64,000 nucleotides of DNA, from the NCBI GenBank assembly GCA_963682175.1, contig OY821788.1:14030001-14094000 (forward strand), written 5' to 3'. Shown here one piece after another: positions 11,332 through 22,091 of the stretch (positions within the stretch are counted from its first letter, which is position 1; each line of letters starts with the position of its first letter). The stretch is from Triglochin maritima (lineage: Eukaryota; Streptophyta; Magnoliopsida; Alismatales; Juncaginaceae). The notes under the pieces were generated by a model. The model was not told the origin of the DNA. It was given only the letters and a program-made list of their open reading frames with translations, and did not search any database. The position numbers and the translations under genes are program-made.

Positions 11332-12673
11332 ACCTCTCGAGAGTTTGGGAAATAAGGGGCAACGGAAGAAAAATATCTCCCGTTGCGGAACTGAAGTTAT
11401 GATCATCAATCCAAACTCTCCAACCAACAGGCTGGTGGGTCGGAACGAGGTCAAGTACCTCGTTATGCATGTCCAACTCACCAGGAGAACAGGAAGTGGG
11501 TCTCATACCCAAAGTATCCTCCAAGGAACTCCTAATACCCTCATGAGCAATGTAGTTGTTTGATGTTCCATCATTTCCAAGATGATCAGGAACAATAGTG
11601 AGAGGCAAACTCTCATCAGGTTGTTTGAAATTGAGGGTACTAGGGAGCTCTTGCTCCACCAGAGGTGAGTCCTTAAGAGGCACAATATGAAGATCATGTG
11701 GCTCAAGGGCCACGGGACAAAAAGATAAGGCACAATCCTGTGCCGACTCATAATGAAGCTGGTCCAAGTTATTCTTAATTTGAATCGAATCCTCCACTAA
11801 GTGATCGTGAATTGAAACCCCAAGTCCCTCAGACTGACAAGGAGTTTGACTTTGAAAGGTTGTGCTTTGAATTGGTGGATGTGGTGGTGGTTCGATATCA
11901 AAAGAAGAATCCTCATGTTGACAAGAAAGGTTACTCTCCTCACATTCACGTAATTTCTGCGACATTTGACTCACTTGCAGTGTCATATTTTGTATGGACT
12001 GTTGAGTGGTTTCCATGAACGTAAGGAAAGTTTGTTTCAAGGAATCAGGTATGCGGTCAACGATGAGGTCCAAGTCAGAGCTTGGGAAATTTTGAGGTTG
12101 GGTGTTGATTGGCTGAGAATGAGTCCAATGATTTGGAGTGGGGTGTTGGTAGAATTCTGGGTATTCGGGAGGAGGATACTGGGGTGAACATGAAGTATAA
12201 GAATTTGAATAAGAATTGTCTCCCCATGAATCCATCACTCTCGGGTTGTACGCGGATGCGTAATGGTCACATTGAGCATTTTGGGAAAAGGTATGCTCAT
12301 ACTCAGGCTCAGAGGGAACATAAGGACATTCCCCGATAACATGACCACTCAACCCACAACAGTCGCACGGTACGGCTACTGGAGCCGTCGGTGCACTCAT
12401 GTCGTCTGCCATACGCATGAAAGAGGCCAAAGTTTGTTGTAATGTCTCAGTTTGTTGACCAGCATATGATCCGACATAACTAGATTGTGGTCTAGCAGTC
12501 GGTGCCTCTCTCATGTTACCCCAATATGAAGACTGCTCAGTCACAAAATTGCGATCGTCCCAACCATACAGGGTGTTAGTCTGAGCCCCCCTAGGTTGCA
12601 TGGGTCCGGAGTACCAGGGAGAATCGTCCTGGTCCCAACAATGATATGGATGGTCGCCCATGTAACCATCCAT
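11279..12673 (-). CDS. Athila-B gag-like ORF lacking the capsid domain
   Basis: 464 codons, open throughout, starting MDGYMGDHPYHCWDQD. There is no retrotrans_gag capsid domain. An intact CCHC zinc knuckle, CDCCGLSGHVIGEC, lies near residues 102-115, followed by HYASAYNPR and a Pro/Tyr/Gln-rich stretch, a possible coiled coil near residues 200-245, an acidic middle part, and a C-terminal signature PTHQPVGWRVWIDD. Homologues lie at 24451-25891 (one frameshift), 56090-57101 (decayed) and 42540-43141 (C-terminus). The knuckle suggests RNA binding; the rest is unassigned. The last codons cross into the host element. Start is the first Met in the conserved region; the forward copy has lost this Met, so the next (MGDHPY) may be used. 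Confidence 0.7.
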   Translation of the reverse strand: MDGYMGDHPYHCWDQDDSPWYSGPMQPRGAQTNTLYGWDDRNFVTEQSSYWGNMREAPTARPQSSYVGSYAGQQTETLQQTLASFMRMADDMSAPTAPVAVPCDCCGLSGHVIGECPYVPSEPEYEHTFSQNAQCDHYASAYNPRVMDSWGDNSYSNSYTSCSPQYPPPEYPEFYQHPTPNHWTHSQPINTQPQNFPSSDLDLIVDRIPDSLKQTFLTFMETTQQSIQNMTLQVSQMSQKLRECEESNLSCQHEDSSFDIEPPPHPPIQSTTFQSQTPCQSEGLGVSIHDHLVEDSIQIKNNLDQLHYESAQDCALSFCPVALEPHDLHIVPLKDSPLVEQELPSTLNFKQPDESLPLTIVPDHLGNDGTSNNYIAHEGIRSSLEDTLGMRPTSCSPGELDMHNEVLDLVPTHQPVGWRVWIDDHNFSSATGDIFLPLPLISQTLERFKVFQFDPLNETPLRPR

Positions 12674-13779
12674 CTCAACAAAGAACTCTCGAGTCGATCA
12701 CTCTCACCACCACGAGGCCAAGCTCGCAAAAAGTGCTCGACTCGACCCTAAAACGCTACTAGAGAGTGTAAAGGGGAGGAGACTATAACGTAGAAGAAGG
12801 TGAGAAGAAGATGACTCAGAGGAGAAGGGAAGAATCCCTAAAGCTATCGTGGGTAGAGGGATCAGGAAGAAGCCTAACTAGCAAGCACGGCTCAAACAAT
12901 GAAAGGCAATGGGTCCTTAGGCTAGACGACGCCTAACTTCGAGGTCACTAGCCTCGACACGTCTCACCTCCCTACAACGAGGACCACAATGCCCAGCAAG
13001 TGATACCAGATCCGGAGATCCAGTACCTCCTACTATCGACAAGGTAGGCAACGCCGATCAGGTCATGACGGTCTCAACTAGATTACTCTCCTAGTGCGCC
13101 CGCAATCCTAGGGCCAATGTCTACTTGCTTTTAGTTAAGGCTTTATTAAGAGTGATTTTTGGGGCCAAGGAAAGGGTGATGAAATCCCCCACCTTATCTT
13201 TTATGGGACAGCCCCTCCTTAGTAGCGATTTAATCCTAGATCTAGCAATCAATCGCTCCAATCAAACGCTCTCTCACTCTTGTCCCGATGCACCTTACTA
13301 ATTAATGCATGAACGAAACATGCATGAATGAGGGATGTGGGTGCACGTACCTCACGCCAGCAATCAACGACAAAATGTAAAGCAAAAAAAAGACAAATGC
13401 ATGCAAGGTCTACCAATGGTGCATGACCTAGATGACAAGAAGTCTAATCTTTTGCTTTGAGTTTTATGGTCCAAGTTGATTAAAGGGGATTGAAATTAAA
13501 TCTGGGAGCAAACTAAAGATCACAGCATGCAAAATCGGGCTCCCAGATAACTAAAGTAAAGTGATAAACCACTAGAAGAAATTTGAGAGCAGGAAGCCCT
13601 TACCAGGCCGCCAATTGGCGGTCTCCAACCGCTGATTGGCGGTCTCTTTGTGGCTTCTGTTGCTCAAACTTTCCCAGTAGCCTCCCCTTGATGCTCTGGT
13701 TCCCTGAAACTAAACAAAACTGGAAACAAAAAATCAAAAACCTCTCGAATCGTTCAAACCAAGGTCTGGACAGAGCACC
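12674..13779 (-). other. Athila-B leader, reverse strand
   Basis: Untranslated leader between the primer site and the gag-like ORF. It shares with other Athila leaders the segment around 13000-13140 (minus-strand TGACCTGATCGGCG..) and the ACCTTATCTTTTATGGGACA segment near 13190. The 39-bp palindrome block lies at 13606-13644. ORFs here are spurious. Confidence 0.65.
13606..13644 (-). promoter_or_regulatory. Athila-B leader palindrome block (18+3+18)
   Basis: Plus-strand units GGCCGCCAATTGGCGGTC and AACCGCTGATTGGCGGTC separated by TCC, beginning 136 nt from the primer site. The same 39-bp layout occurs in family-B U3 regions at 14949-14987, 32320-32358 and 44291-44329, and in a leader at 48283-48321. 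Confidence 0.7.
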
Positions 13780-13797
13780 TCCCCGGCAACGGCGCCA
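13780..13797 (-). other. Primer-binding site, tRNA-Asp type (Athila-B)
   Basis: The minus strand reads TGGCGCCGTTGCCGGGGA, identical to the Athila-D site and six bases from the LTR end. Confidence 0.9.
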
Positions 13798-13803
13798 AAA
13801 ACT

Positions 13804-15355
13804 TGATTGATCGTTTTATATTTAACCGCAAGTGCACGGCCGCGTTGAAGCGGTGGCAAATACGGGTCGTCCACTGGGAGGTGTGTCGACACTTGGTTTG
13901 TGCGAAGGCGAGAGGTAAAGAAAGGGAAGAAAGGTTGGTTACACTAAACTATACTAAGATGCAAATGGAAATGGAGATAAGCAATAAACTAAGCCCCAAA
14001 GGGGGTAGAGAAATAGTGTGAACATAAAAGAGTGTGTGTGTGTTCATTAAGCTCAGCACAACATGTATTGTATGAAATCATAAACTACATCCAACTTTGC
14101 CTCTACATGAATTAAGATAAGACTACATCATTAAAACATACAAGACAATAATTGGAATGAAGCTACATGAACTCAAGTATAAAGACTATACCCTACTATG
14201 CCTCCACATGAATTAAGATAAGACTACATCATTAAAACATACAAGACATTAGCTAAGGTAAAGGCAACAAGAGCTCATACACTACAACTTGTGTTTCCAA
14301 TATTAACTTCATCTATATCCTAACCTTATCATTCCCCATAAAATAGGTCCACTAATCAAAGCATAAGCTAAGCTTCATTGAAGAGCATTAGCATATCAAA
14401 GATAAGAGTGAAGACCCATTAGATGGTTATGGAAATCATATAAAGCTCAAGGGATAAAAATAACACACACTTAATACACTACATAATTATATCACATATT
14501 TCTCCACCCCCCAAATGGGGATGGAACTACTCACTACTCATTACACTAACTATACTAGCAAAAGAAAGCATAATACTGAAATGAAAGTTAACTACGAAGG
14601 CAAGAAGCATTAAAGAAACATAAAAGGAAAGGAAAGACTAAACAAACATGCACAAATTAAAAGACAAGATTCAAAGAAACTAGAAGAATTATTTTATTAA
14701 CAAATGACTCACATTGAAGGTAGCATTCTTCTCCACCTTGAGTTTTTGCTTCAAGGCTCACTCCTTAGTAGAGAGAATGCCACCAAGCAATGGGTAATTA
14801 CAATGGAAGGTGAAGAGTTCTATTTATAAGCATGGAAAAAGCTAATCGGGGACAATCCCCCGATGTGGGACTAAACCAATACCAAAAATAGCCTAAACGA
14901 ACATTAATACAAGTCCAGGAGAAATTTCGACGGATCTTGAGCAATATGGACCGCCAATTAGCGGTCCAAGACCGCCAATTGGCGGTCCAAAATTGTCGGA
15001 TCGTGTTGGAATTTGTTGTGGGCTTTGCTTTCTGGTATTGTTGGTCTTTGATGCGGTTACTCGACTTGTTGGAGCTCCGACCCGAATAGAATTGGTAAAA
15101 TACTCCCCATGATGGTGTGGAGTATTCTGTTTTGCTCTTAGGTCCTTCTGTCTTACATTCAGGTCCTTCTGTCTTGCATCTTGGTCCCCAGGTCTCACAA
15201 TTAAGTCATTTTTCCTGCTTTTGGGTCCTTTCATGGCTCTTCTCTTGAAACCTTTTTATTTCTGAAAACTACACATAAAACTCGTCACGTAGCATTGCTT
15301 AGGTGTAAGATAATGGATATAAGATACAAATATAAGCATGAAATGATGTCAATCA
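13804..15355 (-). repeat. Athila-B 5' LTR, reverse strand
   Basis: 1552 bp with ends TGATTGACATCA and GATCAATCA on the minus strand. A reverse TATAAATA box lies near 14819-14826 and the palindrome block at 14949-14987. It matches the solo LTRs at 31952-33521 and 43142-44697. Confidence 0.88.
14949..14987 (-). promoter_or_regulatory. Athila-B U3 palindrome block
   Basis: Plus-strand units GACCGCCAATTAGCGGTC and GACCGCCAATTGGCGGTC (a perfect 18-nt palindrome) separated by CAA. It lies about 122 bp upstream of the TATA box in the LTR sense. The order of the two units is reversed compared with 44291-44329. Confidence 0.7.
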
Positions 15356-15490
15356 GTGAACATTCCACTCTTAGACATGATTCAACAAATACCTGCCTAT
15401 GCTAAATTCTTAAAAGATCTGTGCACTAAAAAGCGAAAAACAAACGTACCAAAGAAGGTGTTCTTAACTGCAAACATAAGCTCTATTTTG
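15356..15490 (+). repeat. 135-bp duplicated gag-pro segment, right copy
   Basis: Partner of 11152-11286. It starts at the base directly after the Athila-B LTR terminus. Confidence 0.8.
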
Positions 15491-16201
15491 TCCAACACGT
15501 CTCCTATAAAATATAAGGATCCTGGGTGTCCCACAATTTCATGTGCAATAGGAGATACTTATATCAACAAAGCCCTTCTAGACCTTGGTGCTAGTGTTAA
15601 CCTACTTCCATTCTCTGTCTATGAGCAAATGAACCTTGGTCCACTAAAACCCTCTAAGACAACCCTTCAATTCGCTGATTGCTCTATTAAGAAACCAAGA
15701 GGTATAGTAGAGGATGTTTTGATCAAGGTTGGTGACTTCATTTACCCAATGGATTTTGTCGTTCTAGACACTGAACCTGTTGTCGATCCTAAGAGACAAA
15801 TCCCTGTAATACTAGGCAGACCCTTTTTAGCCACTTCTGAAGCATTAATAAACTGTCGAAATGAGCTCATGCAATTATCTTTCGGGAACTTAAAAGCTGA
15901 ATTTAATATCTTTCATGTTGATAGTGAGCCAGAAATAATATGCAATCAAAGTGAAGTTGTGATGAGAGCATGTATCTATCAAATTTCTGAATCAAATAAA
16001 TCATCACAAAATCAAAAAGGAAGTAAGAAAAAAGGGAGGAATTCTTCGACACACCCACCATCACTCGAGCAAATAAGAGAACCTATTTATGTGAGGGGTG
16101 TGGAACCTGTGGCTCAGGAATCTCATTGCAACATGGGGAACAATTCAACTGGATACATGCACCAATATGGTGTCATTCAATCCAGTTCTGACTATGGTTG
16201 A
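15356..16201 (+). pseudogene. Athila-D protease segment of gag-pro
   Basis: 281 codons continuing gag after the nested fragment. It repeats the gag-linker end (residues 1-45) and then enters a retropepsin-like aspartic protease, which would cleave the polyprotein. The active-site motif is LLDLGASVNLLP, with the Asp-Leu-Gly-Ala-Ser form usual in Athila; the flap/C-terminal motif is ILGRPFLAT. After about residue 190 it becomes Lys/Ser-rich. A stop follows, and no reverse transcriptase, RNase H or integrase sequence appears before the 3' LTR. The first Met is internal to gag-pro, so this is not a natural start. Without an intact link to gag it is scored as a broken gene, though the protease core looks undamaged. 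Confidence 0.85.
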
Positions 16202-17291
16202 CTTTGTGCAAATTCCATCCTTCCACCGCAGTTCACTCAGGTAATACATGCATTTGCTTTTTCTTTGCATACATTGAGGACAATGCATGATTTAGGTGTG
16301 GGGGGGGGGGGGGGGTGTTTATGTATATATTTATCTATATATCTGGTCTAAAAAAAATTCATGACATAGCTTAAGATTGAACTACCAAAACCCGAGTACA
16401 AATTGCATTGAATTTTTTGTTCCTTATTATATAGTTCTGCTTGTAGAAATTATGACATAAATCGAAGTTCCAAAGAAATAACTCATTACCCTTTAAGACA
16501 AGTAGGCGCTTAAATTGGATGAATCAAATCTTTGAAGTGGTTGATAAAAAGCAGAGGTTGAGGAAAATATTCCGGGAAGTGTGGACGTCTAATAGCAATT
16601 AAGCCTTGAGGAAAATAAAAGTAAAAAGGAATAAAATGAGGAAAACACATTTTGCAAAATGATTACAAAAGCCCAAGCCTTTGAGTCACTAGTCCGTAGG
16701 GGTATCTTGAAACCCGGTAACTTGAGTCTACCAGCTCGGGATTATCGACCAAACTCGCTACACGAATGCAAAAAGGGTAAAAGTGTCAGAAAAAGCAAAT
16801 GTGTTGAATCACGAAAAAAGAAAAAGAAAAATACTTTAAGATACTCAAGGCCCAAAGCTAAAAGAATGATTCATGTCATGGTTGATCCGAATGATACTTC
16901 ACCACCAGAGGAGGCGTGCAAAATAATTTAAGTGATAACATGTGTAGAAGGGTTAGTGGTGTGAATATTGGAGGAATGAAGATCAAGTCAGAATTTTGAT
17001 GAGTTAGATTTATATAATGAGCATGCAAGAATTCTAAGTGAGATGTATAAGGTTGAGGTGGGGATATTGAAAGTTGTTAATGGAATGTTGAATTAAGACT
17101 TTGTGGGTGTGTCAACTGAAAACCCTCACGAGACAAAACTCGTCCTCTAAGGAAACTTGGGGGTTTAAAGGCTTGTTGCACATGCTAAGTGCAACCGTGA
17201 TTCCTACGAAAGTGAGTTAGGATTTCCCTGTTTTCATTTTTCTTATATTCTATTTTGCTAGGGACTAGCAAAATCTAGGTGTGGAGGTATT
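16202..17291 (+). other. Athila-D 3' non-coding region and polypurine tract
   Basis: Occupies the place where pol would normally follow. It has a GCATACATTGAGGACAATGC block before a run of 16 G (16300-16315), also found at 26268-26300 and on the minus strand near 42130. A 90-codon Lys-rich ORF at 16659-16931 has no recognisable domain and I do not call it. The polypurine tract GTGGAGGTAT (17281-17290) primes plus-strand synthesis just before the 3' LTR. Confidence 0.7.
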
Positions 17292-18470
17292 TGATGCATT
17301 GCATACATTGCATCATATGTCTTTCATTTAGATTACTTTTATATCAATAAAGGCTACTAAGGTATGTGTTTAGTCTTATTTACAGAATACAGGGACCTGA
17401 ATGCAAATTACCTATATCCCGAGCATAAATGCATGCAAGAGACTCATTCCTGGCATAAAGACCAAGTTCAAGATTATCGGGTTTCAAATGGAAATGCATC
17501 CAAGCATAAAAGCATTCAAGACCTAATTACAAAAAGGACAAGGACTTAAGCACAAAAGTAGACAAGGACTTAATTGCAAAAAGCCAAGGACCTAATTGCA
17601 AATTACGAGTAGCTTTTATTATTATGGAGAAAATCTAAAGAAAATCAATGTGGATCTCCAAATATATAAAGAAATAAAGTCGGAGCTCAAAAGAAAGGAA
17701 AGAATCAATCCAGATGCGCAAAGGATATTGAAATCATACCATAAACACACAGGAAAAATCCGGATTAAATCGGAGCTAAAAAGGTGGCGAATCCGCCGCA
17801 CCAAATTAGATTCATGCTCTAAAATTTTTACCGGTTGCGTGTTGACGCGTGTACTTTCCTATTTTATACCTAAGTCCCTTGTATCGGCTATAAATAGCCC
17901 TGAAACGATGTTGTGAGAGTCCTTAGCTTATGTTCTAGTTTTTATTCCTTAGTTTAATAAATTTCTGTTGTTTTATTTCTTGTTTTTAGTTTTCTTTTGT
18001 AATTCCTCTAGGACCCCTTCTCCTCCTTCCCATCCATGAGTTTCTAACTCTTTACAAAGGGTGGAGGTGACAGATTTAGGGTGAAGAGAAGAAGAATAAG
18101 AGTTATTATTTTAATTTCGTGTTAGTATATTTTGATTACTTGAGTTTATGTTAAATCATTTATCATGTAATGCTTTATAACTAATATGATTTATTATAAG
18201 TTTCTGAATTCTCTAATCTAAACCCAATACCTAAACCTCCACCCAACGGAATTCACCATCTTTGTTCTTGCTTTAGTTTTATTTGTTCATGTTTCATGCT
18301 TTAGGAAATTAAAAATCAAAAATCTCAAAACCCAATTTATTTCTTCTCTCCTTGTTCCCCTTAATCGAAAATCACACAAATAACAAGATCTCTCCCTCCT
18401 TGTGTTCGACCCGTATTTGCCACGTCTTCATTGACGTCGTGCACTTACGGTATAAATTTAATTCTCACCA
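17292..18470 (+). repeat. Athila-D 3' LTR
   Basis: 1179 bp, the same length as the 5' LTR. Differences are substitutions only, most of them transitions, including several at or near CpG in the U5 end. It ends AATTCTCACCA, directly followed by the target duplication GGTAT. Confidence 0.92.
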
Positions 18471-18631
18471 GGTATCATCCTATATAAATTGTGTTATATA
18501 GAATACAATATATAAATTGAAAAACAATTAGGAAGTCCTATTCAGAAAATTGTTGAAAAATATGAAAATGATCTTTTTTGCGTGTATAAATTTTATAAAA
18601 ATATACACATACACAAGGGACGAAATCCACA
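18471..18631 (+). repeat. Copia-A LTR, right remainder
   Basis: Continuation of the LTR at 6059-6909 after the Athila-D insertion. It ends CGAAATCCACA at 18631, matching the LTR end GAAATCCTACA at 59147. Twelve bases then separate it from the terminus of a reverse Copia-A LTR. Confidence 0.65.
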
Positions 18632-18643
18632 TGGGGAACATGG

Positions 18644-19997
18644 TGTAGGATTTCGTTCCCCTATGTATGTATATATGTTTTATGATTTCATGTACATCAT
18701 TCTATATATTATTTTAATACATAGTAAATCGCATATATATTAAAATAAATATCAGGAGATCATACTCAAAGGTTCTCTAAAACCTTTATGAAGATCCGGA
18801 GTTGCGTTGCCTATTGAATCGTCAGCCGATTCGCCTCCAAGTGTTCACAAAACTCTAAACACGATTAGTGAGAAATAAGTTAGCCAATCTATCTCTAAAT
18901 CAAGGTTTGAATCTAGCTAAGAACCCCTTCTATGCTCCAAAGAAATTAATCTGTAGCACACAATTAAAACTAAGAAAATTTTGGATGGAATGATGGAAAA
19001 ATTGGAGAGAGAACAAATTTGCATTAGTCTTAACAAGGAAGGGAGGAGGGACCTATTTATAGGATTTCCTCTAACCCACATCATGTGCAAACCAGTTACA
19101 CAAGATCACTTGTTAATCTCTCCACTAAACCACATCAGGTGCAAACCACTTACACATGATCTCTTGTTTACATGTCCACTAAACCACATCATGTGCAAAC
19201 CACTTTGCACATGATCTCTTGTTTATTTTCCCACATCATCATCCCATAACTACCTTTAACCAAGGTGGATTAAATCCAGCCATTAATCAATAAAAATCTA
19301 TTATTAATATATGCCAAAATGTGGTCAAATGGTTGGACCATTTTTAACTATTTTTTACTCCACCAAAATTTGGATTAATATCCAACAAAATTTGGACTTT
19401 GGGGTTTTAGAAAACTCATACATCATGTAACATATTATCATATGTAATGTCAAAACATTACATCCCATAATACAGACATCTCATATGAATTCATTTATGA
19501 TTCTAACTATGTCGTCTTCACAACGTATTGATTTTATCGATTCACCACATGTCTAGTATTTCACATGAAACTCAATACATCATATGAACATAAAATTAAA
19601 CTTCTTGTTTCCCAGTTTTGTGGTGTGACCTATAGTAAGATCTTAGCTATATTGGCAGTGATATTAAACACTTAATATCACAAACTATAAGTGGTATCTA
19701 CCTACACATTATAGTTAACCAATTATCAAACATGTCTTGTTAACTCAAACTAAACATGATTCATTTAGTGATATTAAAGGAACATCAATTGTGTCTATCC
19801 CTTGCCTCATGATATTAATAATATTATACAAAGTAGAAATGTGTCACCTTTGTATTCTATATTCATTTCTTGATCTCTTAAGCTAATTATAAATATGTAA
19901 CTTAACATAAGTCACATTAATCAAGGAACAAAATGTTTGCACATCCAATTCATAATAATTGACATATAAAGTATACTTTTAGAACACATTCTCTACA
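18644..19997 (-). repeat. Copia-A 3' LTR, reverse strand
   Basis: Minus-strand start TGTAGAGAATGTGTTC at 19997 and end CGAAATCCTACA at 18644, about 1354 bp. It lacks the palindrome array seen in the copy at 57102-59147, so it is a shorter subtype. Three imperfect repeats of ACCACATCATGTGCAAACCA-like sequence occur at 19070-19215; these produce the 77-codon ORF at 18981-19214, which is not a gene. Confidence 0.8.
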
Positions 19998-19998
19998 A

Positions 19999-20009
19999 TC
20001 TCCCACTTG
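19999..20009 (-). other. Copia-A polypurine tract
   Basis: The minus strand reads AAGTGGGAGAT directly before the LTR start, the usual plus-strand primer position. Confidence 0.75.
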
Positions 20010-20078
20010 TTATCAAAGTTTTCTTTGATATACATTCTCAATGTATAAAACAATAATAACTAGGGTAACCCTTTCAAA

Positions 20079-20580
20079 TCACTCATCGAGCCACTCTACA
20101 TGGTTCCTCAGACCCACAGACTCGAAATGCATTTCGCCTTTGGCATTAGAGAAGGGTTTGGTTAATGGATCAGCTATGTTGTTGTTCGTGTCCACCCATA
20201 ATAAATCTATTTTTGCTTCGTCGATGAAGTCACGTGGGACAAAATACTTGCGATTCATGTATTTCACATTGTGATGGGATTTAAGATCCTTGATTTACGA
20301 CATAGATGCACTATTGTCTCAAAATAGCTCTATGAGTCCCCTCGCTCGAGGGAACTACTCCAAGCTCTTCAAGGAACTTATAAATCCACACTCATTCCTT
20401 GCTCGCTTCAGCGACAACCATTACTTCAGAAGCAGTGGTTAAGTCGGCCGAAGTGGTTTGCTTCCAACTATGCCAACTCACGGTCCACCATTCAGAAGGA
20501 AGACATATCCTGATTGAGATCTCATATCATCAGGATCACTCATGAAACTCGCATCCAAATAGCCCTTGGCTATTAACTCC
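20079..20580 (-). pseudogene. Copia-A RNase H, degenerate
   Basis: The C-terminal end is clear: VDTNNNIADPLTKPFSNAKGEMHFESVGL, matching the ADPLTK motif at the end of Copia RNase H. The middle, roughly 20270-20580, is interrupted by stops. It would degrade the RNA template during reverse transcription. Confidence 0.75.
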
Positions 20581-20582
20581 CT

Positions 20583-21704
20583 TTATCCTCCATAAACAAG
20601 AAACTTATCATTGGTCGAGTTAAGGTACCTCAGAATATTATTGACCACAATCCAATGATCGGGACATGCGTTGGATTGGTAACTACTTGTCACGCTTAAA
20701 GCATACGAGACATTGGGTCTTGGGCAAGTCATCGCGTACATGATTGATCCTATTGCTGAAGCATAAGGAATATCTTTCATGTACTCCAAGTCTTTACGTG
20801 ATTTAGAACGTTGAGACTTCTTGAGTTGCACACCCATACTCATTGGCACATTGCCTTTTTTGGAGTTGTTCATGGTGAACCTTTCCAAGACCTTGTCAAT
20901 GTACGTACGTTGACTTAGGCCAATGAGTCTACGAGATCTATCTCTATATATCTTGATTCCCAAGATGTATTCAGCCTCAACCTTGTCCTTCATAGAAAAT
21001 GTAGATTTCAATAAACTTATTGTTTGCTCTAGCAAAGGTATAGATTTCCCATGGGGAGTATGTCATCGACTTATGATAAAAAACACTATGTGGCTCCCAC
21101 TAACCTTCCTGTATATACAAGTTTCTTCCTTACTTTGGACGAAGTGAATCTTTTTGACTTCCTCGTCAAAGCTCTTGTTCCAACTCCTCGATGCTTGCTT
21201 CAATCCATAAATTGATTGTTGAAGCTTGAATACTTTCTCCCTATTCTTTGGATTTTCATAACCTTGAGGTTGTACCATGTACACATCTTCCTCCAAGTTC
21301 CCATTAAGGAGTGTTGTTTTGACATCCAATTGCCCTATTTCATAATCATGAAATGCGGCAATAACGAGCATAATCCGAATAGACTTGAACATGGCAACTG
21401 GTGAAAAAGTTTCATCATAATCAATTCCTTGAATTTGAGTGAAACTTTTGGCTACAAGCCTTGCTTTGTAGGTTGTCAAGTTACCATCCATGTTCATATT
21501 CCTCTTACAGATCAATTTATTTTGAACGACTTTCTTTCCATGAGGAAGGTCAACTAAGTTCCATACTTGATTGTGATACATGGATTCGATTTCAGATTCC
21601 ATGGCTTTAAACCATAGTTTAGAGTCTTCTCTTTCCATTTCTTCTTGAAAGGTCGAGGGATCATTGGTATCAAGTACCATGATCTCATGAAGTCCCAAAT
21701 ACAT
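20583..21704 (-). pseudogene. Copia-A reverse transcriptase, broken
   Basis: Two open stretches, 21704-21063 and 21035-20583. The first holds the fingers and palm: VWNLVDLPHGKK, YKARLVAKSFTQ, DYDETFSPVAMFKSIR, IGQLDVKTTLLNGNLEEDVYMVQPQGY and YGLKQASRSWN. The catalytic box is hit at about 21060-21072: a stop replaces the Tyr before VDD and the frame shifts. The second holds the thumb/connection part (YILGIKIYRDRSRRLIGLSQ, SAIGSIMYAMTCPRPNVSYAL). The enzyme would copy element RNA to DNA; this copy cannot. Confidence 0.85.
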
Positions 21705-21764
21705 ATCAGGTTTCTTCCTTTCCCTTGTTGACTTTCTAAGTTCTTTTGGTTCTACGTGTACTTC

Positions 21765-22091
21765 TTAAACTTCTTCCATAATTTCTTGTGGAATTTGTTG
21801 ATGTTCGATTCTCGAACCTACACTAGGCAGGGATGATTGAGTTTCACTCACAATTGCTTGCAAGGGTCTCTCACCAATGCTCCCACTCACCAAAGGAACC
21901 TCGGTTGGGCCTTCATGATCTTGAATGTCATCATTCATGTCATGATCTTGTAGAATATCTTGAGTTTCCTCAAGCACAATTATACTCCCACTACTTTTTA
22001 TCCTTTCGAGAAAGTCTTTCTCCAAGAATACGACATCCCTCTCGACAATCACTCGATTAGAGGTTTTATGCCAAAAGTAGTATCCTCTTGT
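21765..22091 (-). pseudogene. Copia-A integrase C-terminus and linker
   Basis: Continues the integrase C-terminal region after the hAT insertion: GYYFWHKTSNRVIVERDVVF, then the acidic hydrophilic linker leading to RT. Matching text in the forward copy lies near 62560-62660. The hAT split falls at the Thr-Arg-Gly-Tyr of this region. Confidence 0.75.

Larger units (their letters stand above)
11287..15355 (-). mobile_element. Nested Athila-B fragment, reverse strand
   Basis: On the minus strand: 5' LTR (15355-13804), tRNA-Asp primer site (13797-13780), leader, then a gag-like ORF ending near the left junction. The 3' non-coding region, polypurine tract and 3' LTR are absent. The right edge is an exact LTR terminus (TGATTGACATCA read on the minus strand), while the left edge is a ragged internal break, so about half the element was lost or never inserted. 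Confidence 0.85.
6910..18470 (+). mobile_element. Athila-D: non-autonomous Gypsy LTR retrotransposon with a nested fragment
   Basis: The two LTRs are 1179 bp each (6910-8088 and 17292-18470) with about 13 mismatches and no indels by my count (about 1.1%). The target duplication GGTAT is perfect (6905-6909, 18471-18475). A tRNA-Asp primer-binding site follows the 5' LTR and a GTGGAGGTAT polypurine tract precedes the 3' LTR. Internal coding is gag plus aspartic protease; no reverse transcriptase, RNase H or integrase is present, so it must have used enzymes from a relative. A 4069-bp reverse Athila-B fragment (11287-15355) interrupts gag-pro; without it the element is about 7.5 kb. The Athila assignment rests on the tRNA-Asp site, the gag type and the DLGAS protease motif. 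Confidence 0.9.

Noticed and set aside
16659..16931. 90-codon Lys-rich ORF in the Athila-D 3' region
   Set aside because: Lies in a non-coding block shared with other Athila copies where the frame is not kept; no recognisable domain.
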